Shown: one piece after another, positions 8,216 through 21,644 of the stretch
Layout: every line of letters starts with the position of its first letter
Numbering within the stretch: position 1 is the first letter of the stretch
Source: Mucidula mucida
Lineage: Eukaryota; Basidiomycota; Agaricomycetes; Agaricales; Physalacriaceae
Length of the DNA stretch: 64,000 bases
NCBI GenBank assembly: GCA_015501055.1
Contig: JADNYV010000003.1
Location: 372,001-436,000 of the forward strand
Direction of reading: 5' to 3'
The notes under the pieces: model-generated
The model's database searches: none
What the model was told of the DNA's origin: nothing
The model's input: the letters and a program-made list of their open reading frames with translations, nothing else
Translations under genes and position numbers: made by a program

Positions 8216-11138
8216 ATGACTTCACCTCACAAACGACCTCACGACGACGACCTACTGTCCTCGGCATCATCCAAGCGATCTCGTCTAGTTCAGGACGAGC
8301 TTGCACCTATGGACTGTCAAGACCTCGTCGATGACCAAGTTTTATCGTACATGAAAAGGAAATCCACCGCAATCATCGGGGGGGATCTACTTGAACAAGA
8401 CAGACTCACCCTCTTTCAAATCATTATCAGCAATTATCGCTCTGGCTACCCAAACTCGCCAGCGTACTGTGTTGCTCAGTATAAACATGCTGCGCAACTA
8501 CTCGAAGACAACGCGTCTCTCGGATCTGCACTGGAAGAGGCATGGAAGGAGCGCTCGTTCACTCAGATAACTTCTTCAGGTACGTCTCGTTGAGTACTAA
8601 GAGTCTTACCTTGATCCCGTATTCCTAGTCTTTTTCCAAAAAGGTATGAATTTCCCTCGCCTTGTACTGCCTGATCTCCATGATTCTTCAGGGCCTGTCA
8701 CCACACCGGAGCAGTCCATAGAGGTTCAAAACCAAAGTGCGGACTGTCTCTCAGCATTAGGTTTCGTCTTATACTTGCCTAGTTGCGGGTTAGTATTCAA
8801 CCAGCTGAGACAAACTCTTGACTCGTTCTAGCCACGGAAAAGGCCTGGAAATGCAGCTTCAAGGGCGAATATGCAGAAGTCTTGAAAGACACCATTCTCA
8901 AGGAGATATACGAAGCCAATATTCTTACGGTCATTCAAAGCTCGGGAGCTGGCAAGTCGCGTACCGTGTGCGAGGTCGGGAAAACTCTCTACTCTGTTTA
9001 TATCAATTTGCGGGAAGCAATAGGTGAGCTACAGTCGGCATAGAAGACGACCAAGTACTGACGTGAGCTAGGGACTGGGTACCCAAGTCGCGACCCGGCC
9101 TTGTGCGAGTTTATTAAACAGGCCGAGCATCGTTCTCAGACGACAAAGATGATTTACTGCATCGCTTTCCTGCACGGCATCTTTGACGCCGCAATCTCAG
9201 TTTTGGGAATTGACAACGTCTCACCGGAGGCATTCAGAGAGCGCCTTTTTGACCAGCGATCCGCCTTTGATGCTGAAGCCGCAAAGAAGGCCAGAGAGTA
9301 TCTGGTGTGTAGATCTGCTTTTATGCCCCTCCTCTTCTTGACTGATACTGTGGATATCCCGATGGCGCACCGACCAGAGACATCTCTGGACGACGCCAAG
9401 TATCGTGCACTTCTGCGCAATGTATTAAGCACTATCGATACGTTTGCTACTGCAGCGGATCTCTTCAAGCACAGCGACGTCGTACTTCTAGCCATTGACG
9501 AGTGCCATACGCTGAATCAAGTACGGGAGGACTTTTCAACGTACGAAGCACTGTGTCGCGTTATTTGCGACCTACGCGCCGAGGAATGCCCTGGCAAGCT
9601 CTTTGTCATCTTTGTATCAACAAATTTACAGACTCGTTGCGCCACTCCGGCTCCTGCTCATGACCCCTCGTCACGCGTTGTGAGGACGGTGGCACAATTG
9701 GACCCATACACGGCGTTTCCATTTGATATTGACACGGATGTCATTGTCGAAGATACGAAGACCGCGGATGAGGTGTGCGACTTGAAATTCCTCTGTTCCT
9801 TCGGGCGCCCTCTGTAAGTGTGGATTTCTTTATTTACTATACACTTTGCTGATCCTACGACTTAGATGGCTTACCCGGTACGAATCTGGCGACAGGGATA
9901 TCCGTCAAAATCTCGTCACGTTTGCTAAAGCGAAGCTCCGCGGTAACGAGAATTTCACGAAACACACGGACGACTCCATGTTCGCCGCACTGAGTATGCG
10001 CCACTTGCTCACTTTTGAGCCCGATCGTAGGCCGGGTGGTCTAACCGAGGCTGAGTATCAAGATTTCTCAAAGCTGGAGCACAGGCAAGTCGCTTTGCAC
10101 ATGCGGACTGTACACTCGATACCGTCGCATCGTCAGTACATACGGACGGGCACGCCCTCTGAGCCAATTCTTGTTGAGGCGGCTGCCCAACTCCTTCCAG
10201 ATGGTCGAAAACAGCTTCAGTTCCTCGCCAACGAGCTCAATCCTCTTGTCAGCGAAGGCGAACGCGGCGAACTTGCTGCGAGGCTACTGTGCAACCTCTC
10301 CCATGACGCCGCCGTGCTGAAGCTTCCCCCTTCAACCCCACATCATGACAACATCCGGTACACCAGGCCGATTTCCTTGATTGCTTTCTTGGAAGCTCTC
10401 ATCAATCCTACATTCCATGAGATAGTCCTTGACTCGTGTCCTACTAAAGGTGGCCATGCTCCATTGCGCGAGGCCTTCAAAGAGAGCTACGTCCACTTTA
10501 CCCATTGGGCAAAGATGGGCGACGCGAGTTGCTTATCGACGAAAGCCCTCTGGAAGGCTGCTGCGCGTGGCATCGCTTGGCAGTGCTGCAATGACACCAT
10601 GGACGGGGTCGACCAAATTATTCCCATCATACTCGACCACAGGCAGAAAATCGGGCGGGGAAACGTTAGCGCGCTTCTCATACGAGACCAGAATGTTATG
10701 GCGATGACCCGTCTAAAACGTAACTTTGGTGCCACGACGCTCTTCGCAGATGCGCCTGGTGGAGTTGTTCGGCCGTACATCGTTTTGACGATGCAGCTGG
10801 GTGGTCGGCGCAAGGTGCAGCAGCAAACGCTTCCATCCAGTACGCGCGAGTCTCTACAGTACGACATTGCCATTACTGGTTGTTCATCGAGTGTCTATCG
10901 CGTTATCCACGATGATGACCGCCCGCTTTGGGATCGGCTTCTCGAGTCTACGCGGCACTCCTTTGAGGAAGAGCACACTCGTAAACATGATTCCCGTCAT
11001 TTGGACCTGCTCAAACGCACTAAACCGTTCTTCTGGGAGAGTGAAGCTTCATTCGATTGGGCGCGGGACAGCGATGGCATACAGGAAGACGAAGAAGAGC
11101 AGGAGTGCGACGTTGTCACAGTCGGGCTCGATGATTAG
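8216..11138 (+). CDS. P-loop NTPase with possible degenerate nuclease-like C-terminus
   Basis: Large protein of 884 residues from six exons (8216-8579, 8629-8643, 8692-8760, 8832-9023, 9072-9813, 9866-11138); exon 2 is only 15 nt. The N-terminus is charged and KR-rich (SSKRSR), a possible nuclear signal. The Walker A-like IQSSGAGKSR sits at about residues 184-193. The Walker B-like LLAIDECHTLNQ is near 353-363, followed by FGRPLW at the exon 5/6 junction. The C-terminal third has ARGIAWQCCND, GVDQIIPI (Asp near residue 710) and SALLIRDQN (about 730-737). From memory, related agaricomycete proteins and Crinkler/RHS-type effectors pair an NTPase with a PD-(D/E)XK nuclease ending in a Q-x-K-N strand. 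Here the lysine position reads Gln, so catalysis is doubtful. Natural function is unknown. The frame is intact. Confidence 0.75.
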
Positions 11139-11729
11139 TGATGACTTGGGATAGTTGCTCGCTCATGTTACTTACGATTGGTCCTCTTGAATGTATTTCT
11201 TACGTACAGCAGCATTGCTTGAAGCTCCAATGGTTCCGTTGCAACAATTGCCACTTGTATTTCAAACACTGGCAAGCTACAGAGAGGACTGTATGTATTT
11301 TGGCCAGGTTGTGCATGGGCGAATCCCACAAGTATTGCGTGTCGATATGGGGGCTGTTGACCACCGGAAACACTTCTCCAGCGACGAAATACAGTCTTGA
11401 TCGTCCTGTTAAATTTTTTGTGGGACAAGTTGCTTGGTTAAGCATCGAGACGAGGTATCCTCTTTAGAGGTTCCGTGCTCAAGTCCAACGAGACAGACGG
11501 TTGATAGACTATCCTCTCGTCAAGAAACTGATCACAAACTCTCCAAGCACATTTCAACATCGATGGGCAGCAGCACGCTAAAACAAGGAAGATTCGCGTC
11601 AACAATCAGCAAAAAGTCAAGCCTCACACAAACGTACAGATCAAGGATAAAATAAACATAAGAAGCCCGGAGAGACGCGGACTCACTTGCTAGTATAACA
11701 CAAGCAGTAAAGCAGTTTGGTTGTACAAT
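11139..11729. other. Intergenic, convergent gene ends
   Basis: Space between the 3' ends of the NTPase gene and the kinase gene. I see no coding frame with domain character, no RNA gene and no repeat. Confidence 0.4.
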
Positions 11730-14700
11730 CTAGTCCTTCTTCCTCTTCCTCGCACGCTCCCTCTTGGTCTCCAGCTCGTGCCACTCGCCTTCTACGCTCG
11801 CCAATCTACAGGATATCGTGTCAGTACATCACAACCAACATTGACATCAAAACTCACCTCGTAGGTCGCTCCGGCTTGGGCTCCTCCTCCAAAAAGTACT
11901 CCGTCTCCAGCGCCTCAGCAGCAGATATTCGCCTCATTGGATCATAGTCCAACAGCTTCTCCGCTAAATCCAGCGCGCGCGGTGTCATCCACCTAGAATA
12001 CATAAGTATCTCCCTCAAAAGACAAGAAGACGACCCACTTGGAAAACAACTCCCTAAACCGATTCTCCTGCCTCTCTCGCGGCTTGACAAGCTCATACCA
12101 CGCTAGACCCCCAATCTCCGGCCACCGATCAACATCCGGCGTCCCAATGATCCTGTATATTGTATCCAGCTGATGTATCTCGTCGTTCCCTTGGAACACT
12201 GGCTTCTTCGTATACAGCTCCAGCATAATACACCCCGCACTCCACATATCAACCTCTGGTCCATACACCGTCGCCCCGAACAGCAACTCCGGCGGTCGAT
12301 ACCACAGCGTTATAACCCGATTTGTGTAATCCGTTCGCCGCCGCTTCTGGTAGAACCGCGCCAGCCCAAAGTCCGCGAGCTTTAGCTCCCCGCGATTGTT
12401 CAACAAGATGTTCGATCCTTTGATGTCACGGTGGATTACGCCCTTGTGATGCAGATACGCCAGTCCAGAGAGCATCTGTTGATTCAATGACTTGAGGTGC
12501 GCAGGCGTGAATGAAAACTGTGACTGCGCGAGTATACCCGTCAGATCGTGGTCCATATACTCAAACACCATATATACAGAGCCTACCCGTCGTCAGAAAA
12601 AGAATTGAAGAATCAAAGAGACCTCACCACTCGCAACTAGCATCTCAAATAATCGCACTACGTTCTCATGGTTCAGACTCTGCAGGAGCTTAATCTCCCG
12701 CATCGCCGTCACAGGGAATCCATCCTTTTCCGCCTCCATCCGGATTCGCTTCAACGCCACATGCACACCCGTTTGCGTGTTGAGCACTTTGTACACCTTG
12801 CCAAACGTACCCTCTCCCACCTGGTTCACGAAGCTATAAACTCCTTCTCCGGGCTGGGCGGCCTGTGACGGAGGAGATGGTGAAGGGGGGTCCACCTCCA
12901 TTGGCACCGGCGTATCGGGTGAGGGCGTACGGAGCTTCAGTGTAGGCGACCGTGCCAGTGGGCGCAGCTCTGGTGTTCGGGGCTGCCACACAGGTTCCGA
13001 ATATGCTGGTTTCTCAGTCACCCCATCACGGACGACGGGATACGGATGTGGCGGAGTACGGGAGGGCCATATCCCCAACTGATCGTATTTGGGCGACCGC
13101 CATACAGGTTCTGGCTTCTCTGGCAGCGTGTAGGCAGGCTGTGGCACCAGGGACTCGGGCCTGGGCGGCAGCCCGGCAGGCTTCTCCGGTAGCCCAGTCG
13201 CGACAGAGGGAGACGATGACAGCTCCATGTCATCTTCATCCCCAGGGAAAAATCGCCTCAACGAATTCGTGCTGGTACCAATCGGCTTGAAGCCTTTCTT
13301 CGGTACAAATATACTCTCCTCTGGCGCAGGAGCAGGGACAAACATCGGTTTTGCAGGTATTGATATCGGCAATGCTGTCGGCGGCGCCATTGTCCCATTA
13401 TTAACAGCATTCGCCTACAAATCAGTCATCAAACATGCTGTTTAGTATACGAACATTGAAGACGTACTTTGTTATTATTGTTACCCTTTTTCTTCTTCTT
13501 CTTTTTAGATGTGTTGTTGTTGGACGCCTCCGTCGCTTGCGGTAGTGGATAATTGATGATGGGTGTAGAAGCAGATGGCAGCCGATGAACGGCACGGGGC
13601 GCAGGAGCAGGACTTGGGCTGCGAGTGCTCCGGCTCGAGACAGACCTCGAAAGACTCCGTTTCTTCTTGTGACTGCGTTCCCGCTCCCGCTGTGGAGTCG
13701 GTGATTCAGATTTCCAGCGTTGCGGTACTGGAGGTGTCCAGACGGGAACCGGTTCGTCATGTCGTCGTCGCTTCTGGGGTGGTGGTGATGCAGGGGACCG
13801 ACTCCGTCCTCTTGAGTGATAGGAATACGCAGAATCTGGCGACCGATTGCGGGTTGGCGAAGAATGCTTTCGATGTTTGTGTTTTGTCGGTGACTCAGAT
13901 TCGTGGTGTCGCTTGCTGCTACTGCTCCGCCGGGTCCAGCTAGCCCAAAAACAGTCAGAAAAGTACGAAAATAATGAGAAAGCCGTACTTGTTCAAGTCA
14001 GAAGATTCATCCCTACTGCGCCAGTCGCTCTCGGCCACATACTTGGCTTTTGAAGAGTGAGTCTGATGAGTTTTTTTTCCACTGCTGCTGCCACCGCTCT
14101 TCGCCGTATATGAATGATGAGAGCTCGTCTTATACGAGTTTGAGTAACCATTCCTGCTGTTGTTATTATTGCCGTTCTGTGAGCGACTGTAGCTGCCTTG
14201 GTTTGACTCGGCCTCACGATGTGAGGACTTCCAACTTGGGGCGGGCTCCCACTTACGCTCCTCCGCGTCGTCGAGCACTGGAACAGGTGGATCCACGGTG
14301 CGTGTAGCATGCCGACGAGGCAGCCAGCCATTATCGCCTTCCCAGCCATGCGAATGCTCTTCCACGCCTGCGGCTCTGGTACGCCACTGTTCCGTGTCAT
14401 CACCAACGTCAGCACGATGCGCTGGCCTCCGCGTGCGGCATGTCGTGTTCGGACGGCCTCGATGGTCGTCCTGATGTCGTTGGTTGTACGAACTACTGTG
14501 TCCGTCATGAGCATTCCACGACGGATACTCGCCATTGTAAGAAGAAAAGGCGGCGTACGACGAGGACCAATCCTCTCTCGATGAAGCTGGGGGCGGGAAG
14601 TCATTGGTACGGCTGCTACCCCAATTGTTGTTGGGTTCTCTTGGTGGTGGCACGTCGTAGTCGTCCCGATGGTAGCGTTCTGCAACGCCAGATGAAGGAT

Positions 14701-14779
14701 ATGCGTATCGGTCGAGCGGTATGTCCGCCGAACGCCAAGAATCAACGTCCTGGGATGACCGGTACGATGCCTTTTTCAT
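11730..14779 (-). CDS. CTK1: CTK1/CDK12-type cyclin-dependent kinase with RS-rich N-terminus
   Basis: Nuclear kinase expected to phosphorylate Ser2 of the RNA polymerase II C-terminal repeat with its cyclin, coupling elongation to RNA processing. Six exons (14779-13989, 13939-13468, 13414-12628, 12582-12039, 11992-11858, 11805-11730) give 934 residues. Residues 1-420 are low complexity, Ser/Tyr/Asn-rich and then Arg-Ser rich (SLSRSVSSRSTRSPS), ending in a Lys6 run. A proline-rich linker precedes the kinase at about 600: VGEGTFGKVYK, catalytic lysine in VALKRIRM, PITAIRE-like VTAMREIKLL, HRDIKGSNILL, DFGLARFYQKRR, DYTNRVITLWYRPPE with the T-loop threonine, and DMWSAGCIMLEL. The RS arm resembles metazoan CDK12/13 more than the shorter yeast Ctk1. 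A BUR1/CDK9 assignment is less likely given the T-loop and the RS region. Divergent from the copper transporter. Confidence 0.88.
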
Positions 14780-14906
14780 TTTCAGACAGAGCCAGAGTCC
14801 CCGGATTGAGTGCAGACGAGGGCGGCGCGTAATTTGACTTTGTCTGCTGGTAGTGCGAAGGGTAACTGCCGTGGGAAAGCAACGCTCTTATTGAGATACC
14901 ACCACC

Positions 14907-15533
14907 ATGGACCACGGAAACCACGATATGCCTATGGCACCGCGCTGCTCGATGAATATGCTCTGGAATACCCAGATACAGGACACCTGCGTCGTCTTTC
15001 GCAGCTGGCACATCCATTCCAATGCCCAATTTGTGCTGTCCCTCGTCATCATCGCGTTATTGGGCGTCGCCTACGAGTATCTTCGCGTCCTTCAGCGAAA
15101 CTTCGACTCCCATATTGCCTCCTTCGCTCCCCGCTCCCATGCCAGAAGTCCCAGTCGCACTAGGGAGGACGCTACACTGCTGGCTGGAAAGGCTGTATCT
15201 GGGTTCGTCTAGTTTCACTTTGACTGCAAACGGTGCTAGACTTCTGAACACAGGTTTGTTGTCCCCCCAACCTACCGCCTCTTGCGTGCTCTTCTCTATG
15301 GACTATCCGTCTTCGTATCATTCTTCCTTATGCTCGTCTTCATGACGTACAATGTGCGCTACTCTGCCGTCTCCCGCTGACTTCTTTATAACGTCTATTA
15401 GGCCTACCTCATCTTCGCAGTCGTTGTCGGCGCAGCCATTGGTCACTACGCATTCAATCCAGAGCTGTTACCACAGACCGGCGAAAAGGAATGGCATGCC
15501 ATTAACTTAAAGATTATGTATTTCGAAAGCTGA
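14907..15533 (+). CDS. Ctr-family copper transporter, frame broken near C-terminus
   Basis: Trimeric high-affinity copper importer of the plasma or vacuolar membrane. Exons are 14907-15202, 15254-15353 and 15402 onward. The N-terminus has copper-binding Met/His (MDHGNHDMPM), then the typical MNMLWNT..CVVFRSWHI, TM1 (FVLSLVIIALLGVAY), a cytosolic loop, TM2 (GLSVFVSFFLMLVFM) and TM3 (AYLIFAVVVGAAIGHYAF). The intron 2 junction YN/AYL precedes TM3. In this frame the tail ends at 15531-15533 with an atypical sequence. In the frame shifted by one base, 15482-15505 encodes RKGMACH followed by a stop, and a Cys-His end is what I expect for fungal Ctr proteins. So a one-base indel between about 15450 and 15482 is likely; an intron there would be only 35 nt and would remove the GHY motif. 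Confidence 0.82.
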
Positions 15534-15606
15534 TCATATGCGATTGCTATAATCTATGATGTATTGGCAGAACAATGTGTAAAAAAGAAGCGAATGAGGA
15601 ATCAAT

Positions 15607-17779
15607 TCAAAGATGAACATTGGACAGCGGACTCGAGGATTTAATAATGGTGGTGAACACCGTCCCGTTGCTGTTCTTGTTGACGGGGATGGCAGGAGGT
15701 TTCCTCCGTTTGGGCGGTGCGGGTGGTGGTTCCCTGCGATGCTTGACGCTATCGCGGTGGCGTATAAAGGCTTCGCCATGCTTATCTGCTTTACTCTCGG
15801 ACTGTCCAAACTCGCCATCTGCAGGCGAAACTGGCACAGAACGTGATCCTGCTTCTTTCCGCATCGTCGTTGTAGCCACTGCAAATTCGCTGCCTGCCTC
15901 CGAGCTGGCATATGAGCCCATTGCCTTGCGATCCGCATACAACCCGTCAACGTGAGCCGAGTTGACGGTTCCTTTCCTCTTCGGTGGTATCATGGGCGCC
16001 CTAGCACCTGCTAAACTGGTCTCGCTCCCCCTTCTAGCATCCGCTGTACTACCGCCGCTAGAGAGGTGCTCCGCACTGCGACTGGCCTTCAAAGTCTTGC
16101 CCGCGGACGTCGAAGAAGACGCCGGCAAGCCAAGATGTGATCGACTGTACGCGACAGCACCCCCACCATCACTGGCAGGTGGACTTGTCTTCTGCATCTC
16201 AGCCTTTCTCAGACCCACACACCACTCTCCACCAAGACATCGCTCCACTAGTCGTCGAGTGGTTGGGTTGATATCCCGAATGACTTCGTTTCGGACTAGG
16301 GATTCAAGAGACTGCTTGATCTGGGGACGTTTGTAGGGCACTTCGCGCAATTGAGTTTTCGTCAGAAGGGGGTGAAGTACTCGGAGGTACGTATGTCGGA
16401 GCTTCAGACGGCGTCAGACGTTGTCCGGGACGGAAAGAGGATGGATACACGTACAGATTCGCTGTCATCATCAAGATCCACTACCTCTCGGAGGAATACG
16501 TCGACCAACACACAAAGATCGTTCGTGTAAAAGTATTCAGAAGTACCTTTCGTTGTGAACAAAAGATATATGAGCTTCAGAACCAGGAGTTGCATGCACA
16601 AGTCGTCCGGAGTCCGTTCTTAAGGCAAATTAGTACATCAAGAGTGAAATCACTGGAGCGAACCCACCAGCCCGGTTCAACATGTATATCATATTCTCTC
16701 CAAATGTCCTGCTGGATCCCAATCTTCTCATTAAGACCCTGAGGACCCTGTTTTTAGAATCTTGCACGTTAGCTGCAGCAACTTCGTTGATAGAAGCGAC
16801 CATGAACTGTTCGTTCAATGCAACCTGCAAAGCTTATCAGCATGGAAATGAAGAACTTCGTGAGAACGTACAATGAATTTGATCACAGAATAATTGAACG
16901 ACTCGTCCTGCATGTGTCTCGTCTGCTCCACCAAATCGAATAGATAGTCAATGAACGTATCGTCAAAGACACCTGTACGCCATTAGACTCTGGAGGACCA
17001 TACATAGTTGGCCTCACGAAGTTCCGTCACGCTCAGCTTCTGCCATCGGCACATCTCGTAAAGTAGCCGCACACAGAGGCTTCTCAACTTCGCTTCGATG
17101 ACCACAGCGCCTGGCCCGCCGCCGCCTTGTCCAAAGTACTCGTCTTCAATATCCTGGTCAATCTCCACTAACACGTGGTCCATCAACAGCGGAATCAGCG
17201 GCTGCCAGCGTTTGGCTGAACGAAAGACATCGGCTCGTCTCCTCCCAAAGTAGAGCAACACGTTATAGACCATGAACTGGCAATGTGGATTGGTGTTCTT
17301 GTGGGAGGTTCATAAGCAAATCCAACCATGGGAGGAGGCAAAGTATATGCGTACAGATTGTGCGGTTTCCGTCAGGCGTTCACACATCCTCTCCGAGTGG
17401 AATGCGAACAGCTCCGAGTCCAGAAGAAGGCCACACGCGTGTTCCAGTTGCAGGGGACTCTGTAGGTACTGTTCTGCGACACTATTCAGGTAACTCACCA
17501 CAACCGTCACGAACTAAGGCACACACCATGGTAAGTCGAACATAATGCTAACCATCTTATGAGCATTGCATCCAGTTGCTGAAGGGTAGGTATCTTATTC
17601 GGAAGCGTCAAAACGTCCTCCAATTCTACAACGCACGACCGTTCAACATCCCGTTAACGCCTGCTGGACAGCCAGGACACACCTGACCAGAACTGCTGTG
17701 CGGTCTCGACGACGTAGACAATCCCAAACTCGTCTTCCATTGTTATTGAGGTAGCGAGAAACGTTGATGTCGAGGCCAT
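15607..17779 (-). CDS. LDB17: Ldb17/SPIN90-type actin regulator
   Basis: Endocytic actin-patch protein; SPIN90/Ldb17 members help Arp2/3 start linear actin filaments. The gene starts at an ATG at 17779 and has about eight exons with introns of 45-70 nt. The leucine-rich core reads in order LEHACGLLLDSELFAFHS, MVYNVLLYFGRRRADVF, LIPLLMDHVLVEIDQDIEDE, AKLRSLCVRLLYEMCRWQ, NEQFMVASINEV and DLCVLVDVFLREVVDLDDD, followed by RVLHPLL and VPYKRPQIKQSL. The last 200 residues are Ser/Ala-rich and end with a proline/basic stretch, PPPAPPKRRKPPAIPV, a likely SH3 ligand. One acceptor is ambiguous (17477 or 17489): both keep the frame, but the obvious CCTTAG at 17515 would not. Confidence 0.85.
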
Positions 17780-17953
17780 TGCAGGAGCATACAGAAACGG
17801 AGGTGGATGTAAGATGCAGTGGACGAGATAAATTTGGTTTCCACTGCTTCAGGGGCAGCTGACCTAATCCTTGACGTCAAGAAACGATTTCAATTTCTCG
17901 CGAACGAATAATCTATGTACAACGCGTGGCATCAGGTGCCATCTTGCGCGTAT

Positions 17954-19713
<1,760 letters not shown>

Positions 19714-20348
19714 TTGGATCGTTGTGGGAGGCAAGTTTGGTTGCTGAGTCAGCACGATCGTGCCAGATCCTGATGGCTGTATTGACTTGTAAGTTGTGGA
19801 GGACCCATGTTGACCTCATGCGACAGGAGATTGATGAGGATGAAGAGATGCGGGAGGCGAGCGCGAAGGAGGTGTGTCGGCGAGTGTTCACACGAAACGA
19901 TTAATTGTATCTAATTCACACATTCTATCAACGAGCAGCGTTAAAGTTCTAGACAAGTTAGTCTGTCAATAAGAGGCTGCAGAGATTTCTGCTAGGATGG
20001 GTTCGGAGCCTCTGTTTCCCCCTCTTCCCGTGTCCGCTTGGACAGGCGGGTCCAACTAACACATCCGCAACACTACGCAAGACTCATTTCGATGAATTAG
20101 AGCCTTGCTACTATTTTTGCAGTCGACAAGGGGGTCTTAAGGAGGTCTGGGAACTCAAACTTTAGCCTGGAAATCACCGGCTCGAATTGTGACGAACTGT
20201 CTCGTGAACTCGGCGCGCACAACCGACTGGACGCTATAGATACGGGAATTACGGTGGATCGACAGACGATAAAGTGAACGAGAGCACGTTTTGACGTGTT
20301 CCCCATATTTCATCGAGAGTCTGCTTAGGTCCATTTTGTTAACCGGCA
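19714..20348. other. Intergenic upstream of RVB1
   Basis: Mostly non-coding. A short plus-strand frame ending at 19904 has an acidic helix-like end, but it begins inside RVB1 and I do not accept it as a gene. Confidence 0.35.
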
Positions 20349-20581
20349 ATGGCGGAATGGGTTAGCACGGCGGCGTCCTCTGCCTTGGCTGTAGATGTGC
20401 CGGTGCCTCATATCCTCTCACTCTGCGCATTGCTTACTACCTACGGATTGTTCGCAGCGACCTCCGAAATGCGTACGTGCTACTGCTCAATTATTTTTCT
20501 ATGTTGACGTTTCGTTCCACATCCAGCGCTCTTCGTAATCAAGTTTTTCAGCAGCTTCTAACTGCCACCACCAAACAATGA
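20349..20581 (+). CDS. Small putative single-pass membrane protein
   Basis: Two exons, 20349-20476 and 20527-20581, would encode 60 residues, with a 50-nt intron ending in CATCCAG. The start is MAEWVSTAASSALAVDVPVP, followed by one hydrophobic segment (HILSLCALLTTYGLFAA, about residues 21-37) and a polar tail ending in TTKQ. The donor chosen (GTGCTA at 20477) is weaker than GTACGT three bases upstream, but the latter gives a stop after two codons. I do not recognise the family; size and layout suit a small organelle or ER membrane subunit. It could also be a chance frame. Confidence 0.4.
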
Positions 20582-20871
20582 GATTTTGAAGTCATATCAT
20601 GGTTGTAGAGTCGGACTGGCCAAAAGGACCTAGAGACAGATACAGTTGCTCGACTGTCCGAAAGAAACGCTCTCTGAGGACACAAAGGCGACTAAAAGGC
20701 ATGCACGTCGTGACAACCCAGAGTATAATTTCCTGTCGTTTCGAAACGATGTTCGTCGTTGATTTTTGTTTTGTACCGCGGAGGCTTTCGCGCAGATGGC
20801 GTGGGAATGTATATCCTTGTATTGACATATGAAAGCGGCCTTTTATACGAATTCCACTACCACGACTATCA

Positions 20872-21630
20872 ATGCTCGCAGAACTCGAGGACTGGGACAC
20901 CTACAAGGGCGCCAGCATTGCGGGTGAAAAGCCTTTGAAAGCGCCTTTAGTCAAGATCAAGGTTTGTTACCGTGTTTTACCTCCGAGACGCGACCAAAGA
21001 TCATTGCTTTAGGACAACTTGAAAGTCGCGTTATCCAGTCCACCCAAGGCACAGCAGATGCAGCTTTGTCATGTATTTCGCTCCTGGAAACTTGGTTTGG
21101 ATGGTGGACGCAAGGATGACGCTGCATCGCCTCTGCTGGCCTGCTTTTTCGCGTCGCAATACGAAGTGGCTAGCTTCAAGACCTCTTCCCTGAAAGAAGC
21201 GGATGCAATGCTCATGAAGAGTGTGGCACCTTTGGCGAAAGCATACAGCTTTACACTCCATTTTGCCCACACAACCTACACAGAGATTGGCAACCTTACA
21301 TTCGACGAGTCGAGTTACTACCAATGTGGTGTTACCCGAAGCCATGTCATGGACAATCCTGACTATGACTACCGCTACCACTACAACAATGACGACTTGT
21401 AGTACGAGTATGAGGTAGATGCCATCAAGGCGGAGATAGAAGAAGTCGAGCAGGAATACGCCTCCTTCTCCAAAGTCCTCTGCCTTGATGGCATGCCCAC
21501 GGATATATACGGGCCTGTGGTGGACAAGCTCTCTGATAACAACTTTGTTAATGGCAAGATCACCAATTGTCTGCATGGGAAAGTGTCTGAGTATATCAAG
21601 ATGGGTAGATTCGAGCAAGAAGATGGACAT
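20872..21630 (+). pseudogene. Unidentified gene interrupted by an in-frame stop
   Basis: Exon 1 (20872-20962) begins MLAELEDWDTYKGAS, followed by a 50-nt intron and a long exon from 21013. The frame encodes a mixed alpha/beta-looking segment (QLCHVFRSWKLGLDGG, LLACFFASQYEVASFK, LHFAHTTYTEIGNLTF), then meets T-A-G at 21400-21402. Past the stop, the same frame continues with protein-like sequence for about 75 more codons (YEYEVDAIKAEIEEVEQEYA, then VLCLDGMPTDIYGPVVDKL), ending at a good donor, CAT|GTAAGC, at 21631. The stop therefore looks like a nonsense mutation in a once longer gene. Family not recognised. A MITE-like element sits directly after the donor. Confidence 0.55.
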
Positions 21631-21644
21631 GTAAGCTCTCGATA

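Noticed and set aside
15440..15479. 35-nt intron joining Ctr TM3 to the MACH tail
   Set aside because: GTCACT...CACAG is in phase but shorter than any intron here, lacks a branch point and would delete the GHY segment of TM3.
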